A stretch of DNA of 6,799 bases from Spirochaetia bacterium (GTDB lineage: Bacteria > Spirochaetota > Spirochaetia > Treponematales > Breznakiellaceae): the NCBI GenBank assembly GCA_026002265.1, contig BOBG01000105.1, positions 1 to 6,799 of the forward strand, written 5' to 3'. Shown here in pieces: positions 1-5,751 of this stretch. Both the position numbers and the translations under genes were made by a program. The notes beneath the pieces are model-generated. The model did not search any database. It was not told the DNA's origin and worked only from the letters and a program-made list of their open reading frames with translations. Each line of letters begins with the position of its first letter. Positions within the stretch are counted from its first letter, which is position 1.

Positions 1-909
1 ACGAATATCCTTGCTATGAATGCGGCCATTGAGGCTGCTCATGCGGGAGAAGCTGGAAAAGGCTTTTCTGTTGTGGCGAGCGAAATCCGGAAGCTGGCAG
101 AGTCTTCCACAAAGGAGTCGGAAGCGATTTCAACGCAGATAAAAGAGATGCGTGAATATATCAACCGAATCTGGCAGGTGTCGCAGGACACAACCGGGAC
201 ATTACAGGGTATGTTTGCAGAGATAACGAACATTGAGGCTGCGTTTGCGAACGTGAATAACGCGGTTGAAATGCAGATTGCTCATGGCTCTGAGGTGCTT
301 GAATCGGTCGAGGAGCTTAAAAATACGGCACGTCAGGTGCGAGCCGGTTCTGATGAAATCAACAAAGAGAGTCGGCTCATTATAAGGGCGGTACAAGCGC
401 TCGAAGATGCAGCGCAGGAAGTAACCGGTGCAGTGAACAATGTACGAGACGCCAGCGCGCGCATAACGACTTCGTTAGCGGTTGCCCAAAAGGTAGCCGA
501 GGGTCAGTATCTTTTTACGAAAGATGAGCCGGAAGATGCCGAATGGATCGCCCGCCGGAAAGCAGAAAAAGTCCACGATGATAAGCGGAAGGGAGAACGC
601 TATATCTCCCGCGGCCATTTGAAAATCAATGGCTTTGAGGGACAAGCGCTGCTACGCGATATAAGCTGGAGCGGCTGCCTTATGGAAAGTGCTTTTTACA
701 TTAATATCAAAGAAGGAGAAGTGTATACGATATCCGTTGAGCCAGAACATTCACAAGGTGTGGTCTTTGATATGCAGGTAAAGGTGCGCTGGACAAAAAA
801 TACCCCTGACAGCAGCTCTGCCGGTCTTGAATTTGTCAATCAAAGTGCGTCAGACAAACAGATTAAGCAGTATCTTGAGTATTTAAACAAACATAATCGT
901 TTAGTTTAA
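1..909 (+). CDS. Methyl-accepting chemotaxis protein with C-terminal PilZ domain (5' partial)
   Basis: This is the C-terminal 302 residues of a chemoreceptor. The frame is open to the left edge, so the ATG at 16 is internal (the Met inside the hairpin tip), not a start. Residues 1-35 are the signalling tip that binds CheA and Che[17 protein letters not shown], followed by [12 protein letters not shown] long coiled-coil return arm continues to about residue 170, then a charged linker (about 173-195). Residues 196-294 form a PilZ domain with both cyclic di-GMP signatures: RKGER (R196, R200) and DISWSG (D220, S222, G225). An 'AGLEF' strand near the end is typical of PilZ. The expected role is a receptor whose output, or adaptation, responds to cyclic di-GMP; MCP-PilZ fusions are known, for example Azospirillum Tlp1. 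Sensor and membrane segments lie outside the window, so the ligand is unknown. Both domain calls are secure; the effect of cyclic di-GMP binding is inference. Confidence 0.93.
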   Translation, partial: TNILAMNAAIEAAHAGEAGKGFSVVASEIRKLAESSTKESEAISTQIKEMREYINRIWQVSQDTTGTLQGMFAEITNIEAAFANVNNAVEMQIAHGSEVLESVEELKNTARQVRAGSDEINKESRLIIRAVQALEDAAQEVTGAVNNVRDASARITTSLAVAQKVAEGQYLFTKDEPEDAEWIARRKAEKVHDDKRKGERYISRGHLKINGFEGQALLRDISWSGCLMESAFYINIKEGEVYTISVEPEHSQGVVFDMQVKVRWTKNTPDSSSAGLEFVNQSASDKQIKQYLEYLNKHNRLV

Positions 910-939
910 CAATCCGGATTGATACTGTCCATCTGCTGC

Positions 940-977
940 GGAATAGGGAGCAATACCCCTTTCCTTCTTTTCATTTT
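940..977 (+). terminator. Candidate intrinsic terminator after the MCP-PilZ gene
   Basis: GGAA (940-943) pairs with TTCC (961-964) and AGGG (945-948) with CCCT (957-960). This gives an 8-bp stem with one bulged T (944) and an 8-nt loop. A T-rich tail follows (965-977, TTCTTTTCATTTT). The stem is only moderately stable and the T tract is interrupted, so termination may be partial. It would separate the two receptor genes into different transcripts. Confidence 0.5.
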
Positions 978-982
978 GATAG

Positions 983-988
983 TATTAT
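983..988 (+). promoter_or_regulatory. Possible -10 box for the second chemoreceptor, close to its start
   Basis: TATTAT matches five of six bases of the TATAAT consensus. No convincing -35 element lies about 17 nt upstream (960-965 is TTTCCT). I also see no sigma-28 type motif, which might have been expected for a chemotaxis gene. The box ends 8 nt before the ATG at 997, so transcription from it would start at or just before the start codon. Low confidence, since AT-rich hexamers are common. Confidence 0.25.
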
Positions 989-996
989 AAGCGCTT

Positions 997-2862
997 ATGA
1001 ATGAATCACAACAATCGTATTGTATCATTGCTGTCGGTTTTATTGTAGTGGATGTTGTCGCAGCATTCGTATCAACTCTGCTTTTTAAAGACGGAAATAC
1101 CAACAGTTTGGGCTTTCTTATATTTGCCGGAATCAGTATAGTATTTATTCTTGTAGGTTTAATTGTACATTACCGGATGAGCACACTTTTTACCGTTGAT
1201 TTTCATACTGGGCAGCTACAGGATGATTTCAATGAACCGGTGCTGTCAAAAATCGGTACTATTCCTCTGCATGGATTAGCAGTCGATGTGGCGGCCATTC
1301 TAGTCTATCTCGGCAGTATTACTTTGATTGGACCAATGCTTGGAATTCAAAAAGGGCAGCGTCTTGGACTTTTTTTGTTTCAAATGTCTTTTGGCTCTGT
1401 TTTTAGTGCTTTTACGTATATCCTATCTGATAACCGGATAAGTATATTCTTACGTGAGCAAAGTATTACCCGGTATCCCACCAAGCTCCGCCAAACCCGC
1501 CAAGCCCGGAAATCTCTTATCATTCCATCTTTTATATGTATTATGACTACATTTTTGGGAGTCGGATCGGTATTACTAATTCTTTATTCCATAAATCAAA
1601 ATAATACTAATATCGTCCAAAGAATCGTTAGCATTACCGGAATTTCCACTGTCTTTTTTGTTATAGTAACTGTCATTCTTATGTTTAATTTAAGTAAAAC
1701 TTCACGATCAATATTTGATGATATTATCCGGCAGGCCGATAATCTTGTTTCAACGGAAAAAAACCTAAAGCAACGTATCCATATTAGTTCTGTTGATGAA
1801 ATTGCAAGTATTGCAGAGCTTATCAATCTTTTTTGTTCAAATCTTTCGGGTAGTATGCGGTCGATCAAACTTGTGCAGCAGGCATTTAGGAATATAGGTG
1901 CAGAGTTGCAACGGAGCGCACAGACGAGCAGTACTGTCGTTTCCAAAATCGCTTCTAGTGTCAGCGGTGCAAAGAATCAATCCGAAAAACAGTCGTCCCG
2001 GATCGCTGAATCCAACAATGCAGTTGCAAAAATTGCCCAGATTATTGATGATATGGAAAAATTGGTGAAGGATCAGGTTCAAAGCGTCACGAGTTCCTCG
2101 ACTGCCATCGAAGAAATGGTGAAGAGTATCGCTTCGGCCGGCACGTCCACGGCCGCTATGGCTGAACAATTTAGCGAACTCATCTCGCTCGCTGAACGGG
2201 GTAAGCAGGCACAGTTAGAATCGACTGATAAAATAGCTGTCATAGCTGAACGTTCTGCTTCATTGCTTGAAGCGAATAAAGTTATCGCCACTATTGCCAG
2301 CCAGACAAATCTTCTCGCCATGAATGCCGCTATTGAAGCAGCTCACGCCGGATCCTTGGGCGCAGGTTTTGCGGTCGTTGCTGATGAAATCCGGAAACTC
2401 GCGGAAACGTCTGCCGGACAATCAAAAAATATCCGGCAGGAAATAAACCTTGTGCAGCAGGCAATTACTGAAGTTGTGAATGTTTCAAAAGATTCCGAGG
2501 AGGCATTTTCCCTTGTTTCTGACCGGATTGGAAAAACCGATACTATGGTCCAAGAAGTGAAAAAGTCAATGGATGAACAACGTCTTGGTTCTTCGCAGAT
2601 TCTCCAAACATTTAAAATGATAATTGCGGTAACGGATAAAGTGTACAGAAGTTACGAGGAGATGAGTTCCAGCTCTAAAAATTTACTCGGTGCAATGACG
2701 GAATCGCAAAAAGCATCCGAAGAAACTCAGATTCATATCAATCAAATTACGGCCGGATTCGAGGATATTGAAAATGCTTCCAAAAATGTCTCTCAATCCG
2801 CGGAAGCAATAATTAAAAATATCAGTACCATGGAATCAGTCGTAGGGCATTTTAAGATATGA
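997..2862 (+). CDS. Six-transmembrane methyl-accepting chemotaxis protein with HAMP domain, no extracytoplasmic sensor domain
   Basis: Complete chemoreceptor of 621 aa. Hydrophobic segments lie at about 9-30, 37-59, 91-113, 122-143, 174-197 and 210-231. The loop at 144-173 is rich in Arg and Lys and the outside loops are 7-13 residues, which gives an N-in topology with no room for a periplasmic sensor. A HAMP-like linker covers about 232-286. The signalling domain then runs to the end, with its tip near 436-464 ([17 protein letters not shown], then [12 protein letters not shown]). Plausible methylation pairs are E372/E373 and E575/E576. About 174 residues follow the tip, close to 24 heptads, which fits the long receptor classes of spirochaetes. 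There is no CheR-tethering pentapeptide; it ends in GHFKI. The tip Glu seen in most receptors is Ser453. An in-frame stop at 988-990 makes ATG 997 the earliest ATG, but no Shine-Dalgarno sequence precedes it. The signal is unknown; it may sense membrane state, a lipophilic ligand or a partner protein. Confidence 0.93.
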   Translation: MNESQQSYCIIAVGFIVVDVVAAFVSTLLFKDGNTNSLGFLIFAGISIVFILVGLIVHYRMSTLFTVDFHTGQLQDDFNEPVLSKIGTIPLHGLAVDVAAILVYLGSITLIGPMLGIQKGQRLGLFLFQMSFGSVFSAFTYILSDNRISIFLREQSITRYPTKLRQTRQARKSLIIPSFICIMTTFLGVGSVLLILYSINQNNTNIVQRIVSITGISTVFFVIVTVILMFNLSKTSRSIFDDIIRQADNLVSTEKNLKQRIHISSVDEIASIAELINLFCSNLSGSMRSIKLVQQAFRNIGAELQRSAQTSSTVVSKIASSVSGAKNQSEKQSSRIAESNNAVAKIAQIIDDMEKLVKDQVQSVTSSSTAIEEMVKSIASAGTSTAAMAEQFSELISLAERGKQAQLESTDKIAVIAERSASLLEANKVIATIASQTNLLAMNAAIEAAHAGSLGAGFAVVADEIRKLAETSAGQSKNIRQEINLVQQAITEVVNVSKDSEEAFSLVSDRIGKTDTMVQEVKKSMDEQRLGSSQILQTFKMIIAVTDKVYRSYEEMSSSSKNLLGAMTESQKASEETQIHINQITAGFEDIENASKNVSQSAEAIIKNISTMESVVGHFKI

Positions 2863-2919
2863 CATTCTAAGATCATGCCTTTTCTAAAAGGATCGTAAAA
2901 AAGAAGACATGACATTGTT

Positions 2920-5478
2920 TTGATTTCCGGCTATCATGTACTCATGGCACGAATCTTTGGGCATATTATTACAGTTTTTACCATGGTTGTTATCGTTGGA
3001 CTCGGTGTTGCATTAGGATTTTCATTAGCTGAAACGATTAATGTACAGAGTCAGGAGAATTTCCGGGAATTTACCCCAGCACTGCCGACTAAAATTCTTG
3101 ATGTCAACGGTATTGTGGTGACTGAATTTTCCGCTGATGAAAAACGTGAACTGGTGACTCTCAGCGAATTACCCCGGCACTTGATCGATGCGGTTCTCGC
3201 GCGTGAGGATCCGAAATTTTACAGTCATCGCGGCTACAGTATCCGGGGAATCGGCCGTGCGGTCTATGGACAACTCACCGGACAAAACCTCGGCGGCGGT
3301 TCCACGATCACCCAGCAGGTCGCGGGAACGCTCTACACGAACCGGGCTGAAAAAACGGTTTCCCGGAAGATCCGGGAACTGTGGTGGGCAATCCAGATGG
3401 AACGCCGGTACACAAAAAATGAAATCATGGAGATCTACCTCAATTATATGTATATGGGCCCCGGCGTGTACGGGGTGGAAGCTGCGAGTAAATATTTTTT
3501 CGGACACAGCGCCCGGGAGCTGACTCTGGCAGAATCTGCACTTCTCGTGATTCAACTGTCGAGTCCGGCCCGTTACAATCCATTGGATAACCCAAATGTT
3601 GCGCGTGGACGTCAGGAAGCGGTTCTTAACCGGATGATCATGTTCGGGTCCACGACTCGGGAAGAAGCCGATTTTTCGATGCATGAATATTGGGATAATT
3701 ATGATTATACCCGGGCTTCAGTTGCCGCGTACTATCAACGAGATGATGCAGCGCCGTGGTTTAGCGAATATGTCCGGCGCGAGTTGGACAGTTTAATGTA
3801 TGGAACGATGGATTATTACCGGGACGGCTACACGGTGTACACGACTCTGGATCTCAACCACCAAAATGCCGCAGAACGTTTTATGCAGCAAGGGCTTGCC
3901 CGGGCAAACCGGGAATTTGCAGCCGCGAATTCCAATACCCGGCTGATGCAAACTGAGGATCAAATCATTCCCATTATCAATCTCCTTTCGCTCTGTTTTG
4001 ATATGAATGGTCTCAACGAGACGACTGCCCGCAATCCCACTGAACAGCGTGCGGTGAACCGGTACATCAAGACTCTGAATCCGGCTGTTGATATGGCAGC
4101 GGCGATATTTGGAATCCCGGAACTTAAAATCATTACCGGTACGGCATTTAATGATATGGCAAAGATTGCTCAACAGAATATTGTCGAAGGCGCGTTAATC
4201 TGCATTGAAAATGACACTGGCCGGATAACTGCAATTATCGGGGGGTCAAAATTTGATTCAACGAATCAGTTGATCCGGGCAACTCAGGCGAAAATTATGC
4301 CCGGTTCCGCGTTCAAACCGCTGTACTATTCTGCGGCCATTGATTCCCGGCTTTTTACTGCGACTACTCTGCTCTACGATGTACCGATTGTCTTTCATAC
4401 TGAAGATGGAAAACCTTATCTTCCAATAAATTACAGCGGCGGGTGGAAGGGTCCTCTGCTTCTCTACGAAGCCCTGGCGACTTCGCTGAACATTCCCGCT
4501 CTGCAAATTCTGGACACGATTGGCTTTGACGCAGCCATTAACCGGTCGGCCGCACTCCTCGGCATCACGGATCCGGCGGCTATCCGGAAAACTTTCCCGC
4601 GGGTCTACCCATTGGGCTTGGGAATCTCTTCGGTTTCTCCGTTGCAGATGGCCCGGGCATTTGCGATTTTTGCGAATCAGGGCCGGGAAGTGACTCCCTT
4701 TGCGATCCGGTCCGTGGAAGATCGCACCGGCCGGGTTGTACTCGATCTTGAACGGGATATCCGGGAAGAAAAGCTCCGGAACGGCTCACAGCAACAGGTT
4801 ATAAGTCCGCAAAACGCCTACATTATGACCAATCTCCTGAAAAAAACCATTGACATCGGTACACTGGCGAGCGGTTCCGGCTACGGATCAAAACTGGTTT
4901 TTTCCGATGCGGACGGAAAGAAGTTCAGGATGCCCGCGGCCGGGAAAACCGGTACGACTCAAGATTGGGCGGACGCATGGGCAGTCGGCTACACAGCATA
5001 TTATACGATTGCAGTGTGGTTTGGTTTTGATAAACCGGGAAATACCCTCGGCACGCATCTTTCCGGTGCAGCTCTGTCGGGGCCTGTGTGGGGCGACTTG
5101 ATCCGGGAAATTCACCAAAACCTTCCCTTCCGGGATTTTGTGCGCCCGACTTCCGGTATCATTGATGTCACGGTGTGTGCTAAATCCGGACTCCTTAAAA
5201 CCTCGGCTTGCAATCAGGGCGAAGTGACAATGCCTTTCCTTGAAGGCACTCAACCTCAACAGTATTGTACCATTCATTCAGCCAGCCCGGCACTCATCGC
5301 CGAGAGCCGGATTCAGCCTATGCGTACGGATGCCCTCGCTCTTGAAAGTGATTCTCTGGTGTATGGTCTCACCATGCCAACGCTTCCGGCCATTCTCACC
5401 GGCATTTCCGCACCGGCAGAGGTAGAAGACGATTTTTATGATTTTAGTTTTCCGGCTTATAACCCGCTGCTAGATTAA
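2920..5478 (+). CDS. mrcA: Class A penicillin-binding protein (PBP1A): bifunctional peptidoglycan glycosyltransferase/transpeptidase
   Basis: An 852-aa inner-membrane enzyme that polymerises lipid II into glycan strands and cross-links the stem peptides. One membrane anchor lies at about 13-36. The GT51 domain follows, with motif REDPKFYSH (catalytic E96), GGGSTITQQ (S128-Q133), and RKIRELWWA (second acidic residue E153) leading into EIMEIYLN. The transpeptidase domain has SAFK (nucleophile S463, K466), SLN (522-524) and KTGT (676-679). The family's cysteines near the end are present (C753, C764, C783). The stretch from about 330 to 422 between the two enzymes is longer than in typical PBP1A and looks helical. 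A tail of 69 residues follows C783 and ends in an acidic, aromatic segment. The start is uncertain: TTG 2920 has AAGAAG about 13 nt upstream, while ATG 2944 (MARIFGH) has no ribosome site but is a normal N-terminus. The 57-nt spacer before the gene shows no clear promoter. Confidence 0.96.
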   Translation: MISGYHVLMARIFGHIITVFTMVVIVGLGVALGFSLAETINVQSQENFREFTPALPTKILDVNGIVVTEFSADEKRELVTLSELPRHLIDAVLAREDPKFYSHRGYSIRGIGRAVYGQLTGQNLGGGSTITQQVAGTLYTNRAEKTVSRKIRELWWAIQMERRYTKNEIMEIYLNYMYMGPGVYGVEAASKYFFGHSARELTLAESALLVIQLSSPARYNPLDNPNVARGRQEAVLNRMIMFGSTTREEADFSMHEYWDNYDYTRASVAAYYQRDDAAPWFSEYVRRELDSLMYGTMDYYRDGYTVYTTLDLNHQNAAERFMQQGLARANREFAAANSNTRLMQTEDQIIPIINLLSLCFDMNGLNETTARNPTEQRAVNRYIKTLNPAVDMAAAIFGIPELKIITGTAFNDMAKIAQQNIVEGALICIENDTGRITAIIGGSKFDSTNQLIRATQAKIMPGSAFKPLYYSAAIDSRLFTATTLLYDVPIVFHTEDGKPYLPINYSGGWKGPLLLYEALATSLNIPALQILDTIGFDAAINRSAALLGITDPAAIRKTFPRVYPLGLGISSVSPLQMARAFAIFANQGREVTPFAIRSVEDRTGRVVLDLERDIREEKLRNGSQQQVISPQNAYIMTNLLKKTIDIGTLASGSGYGSKLVFSDADGKKFRMPAAGKTGTTQDWADAWAVGYTAYYTIAVWFGFDKPGNTLGTHLSGAALSGPVWGDLIREIHQNLPFRDFVRPTSGIIDVTVCAKSGLLKTSACNQGEVTMPFLEGTQPQQYCTIHSASPALIAESRIQPMRTDALALESDSLVYGLTMPTLPAILTGISAPAEVEDDFYDFSFPAYNPLLD

Positions 5479-5620
5479 TAGAATCGGTTCCGAATTCATC
5501 AGTTTGATGATCGGAGCCGGTTTTATCTTCACTTTCATCACCGGATCCGGGTATTTCATTATCGTACCAATGATCAAAAGTCCACTGTCCGAATTTTTCT
5601 CCACCATTAAGCCATGCCAT
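5444..5620 (-). CDS. Candidate small acidic protein, 58 aa, unknown function
   Basis: An open frame on the minus strand from ATG (5618-5620) to TAA (5444-5446). It is preceded by GGAGG at 5626-5630, five A residues from the ATG, which is the best ribosome binding site in the window. The product begins MAWLNGGEKFGQWTFDHWYD and ends NLAAGYKPEN. It has 13 Asp or Glu against 3 Lys and no Arg, and 3 Trp in the first 18 residues. There is no signal peptide or membrane helix. The frame overlaps the convergent PBP gene by 35 bp and reads through the PBP terminator hairpin, so part of its Asp/Thr/Gly-rich middle is written in an inverted repeat. I do not recognise a family. It lies downstream of the sugar kinase on the same strand, with a candidate terminator between. 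A chance ORF remains possible; the ribosome site is the main argument for a real gene. Confidence 0.4.
   Translation of the reverse strand: MAWLNGGEKFGQWTFDHWYDNEIPGSGDESEDKTGSDHQTDEFGTDSINLAAGYKPEN
5482..5527 (+). terminator. Intrinsic terminator of the PBP1A gene
   Basis: The hairpin begins 4 nt after the PBP stop codon. Bases 5482-5493 pair with 5511-5522 over 12 bp, including two G-U pairs. A bulged AT (5494-5495) follows, then TCATCA (5496-5501) pairs with TGATGA (5505-5510) around a GTT loop. The stem runs into TTTTAT (5521-5526). It is the strongest terminator in the window and points in the PBP direction. The minus-strand side has no T tract, so it is not bidirectional. Confidence 0.85.
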
Positions 5621-5625
5621 TTTTT

Positions 5626-5630
5626 CCTCC
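5626..5630 (-). promoter_or_regulatory. Strong Shine-Dalgarno sequence of the 58-codon ORF
   Basis: On the minus strand the order is GGAGG, AAAAA, ATG. This is a perfect match to the anti-Shine-Dalgarno core at a short but workable 5-nt spacing. The large genes in this window have weak sites or none, so this one stands out. No convincing promoter was found upstream of it on the minus strand. Confidence 0.45.
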
Positions 5631-5633
5631 GAA

Positions 5634-5650
5634 TTTGGGGACAGACCTCT
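5634..5650 (+). repeat. Direct repeat copy 1 (17 nt)
   Basis: TTTGGGGACAGACCTCT matches copy 2 at 5677-5693 in 15 of 17 positions, with a 43-nt period. It contains ACAGA-CC-TCTGT, a small inverted repeat. It lies just upstream (minus-strand sense) of the small ORF's ribosome site. From memory, GGGG(A/T)CAGACC motifs recur in bacterial intergenic DNA, often near Y1-type (REP-associated) transposase genes; no such gene is present here. Confidence 0.6.
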
Positions 5651-5671
5651 GTATTTCTTTTCCAGTAAAAG

Positions 5672-5707
5672 AGATATTCGGGGTCAGACCTCTATCTGTT
5701 TTTTTTT
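5672..5707 (+). terminator. Terminator-like hairpin built on repeat copy 2
   Basis: AGATA (5672-5676) pairs with TATCT (5693-5697). After a 3-nt bulge (5677-5679), GGGGT (5680-5684) pairs with ACCTC (5688-5692), with one G-U pair and a CAG loop. Nine T residues follow (5699-5707). The form is that of a plus-strand intrinsic terminator. It lies about 150 bp beyond the main PBP terminator with no plus-strand gene between, so it may be a backup or part of a mobile repeat. Confidence 0.5.
5677..5693 (+). repeat. Direct repeat copy 2 (17 nt)
   Basis: TTCGGGGTCAGACCTCT is the second copy of the repeat, differing from copy 1 at two positions. Both copies are followed by T-rich sequence. This copy also forms the core of the terminator-like hairpin at 5672-5707. 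Confidence 0.6.
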
Positions 5708-5711
5708 CAGC

Positions 5712-5751
5712 CAGAGAAAAACGTAAAACCGGCTACGCTTTTAGAGCAGCC
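5712..5751 (-). terminator. Candidate intrinsic terminator of the sugar kinase, overlapping its stop codon
   Basis: Read on the minus strand, GGCTGCT (5751-5745) pairs with AGC and AGCC (5739-5737 and 5734-5731). The stem has 7 bp with a 2-nt bulge and a CTAAA loop that contains most of the TAA stop codon (5743-5741). The tail GGTTTTACGTTTTT follows. The stem is short, so strength is uncertain, but position and orientation fit the end of the kinase gene. Confidence 0.45.

Noticed and set aside
910..921. Perfect 12-nt palindrome CAATCCGGATTG just after the first stop codon
   Set aside because: It is a single copy with no T tract or loop, and such CCGG-centred palindromes are expected given the local abundance of CCGG.
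2878..2891. CCTTTT-CT-AAAAGG inverted repeat between the second receptor and the PBP
   Set aside because: The stem is AT-rich and short, the loop is tiny, and no T tract follows on the plus strand, so it is a poor terminator.
2909..2923. Four-codon leader ORF (ATG ACA TTG TTT TGA) overlapping the TTG start of the PBP
   Set aside because: The purine-rich AAGAAG lies only 2 nt from this ATG, too close for normal initiation; it is likely chance.
3169..3684. 171-codon minus-strand ORF inside the PBP gene
   Set aside because: It is antisense to the catalytic glycosyltransferase motifs, which fix the coding frame on the plus strand.
5541..5550. Palindrome CCGGATCCGG
   Set aside because: It is explained by the general CCGG enrichment and lies within the small ORF, with no partner copy or promoter nearby.
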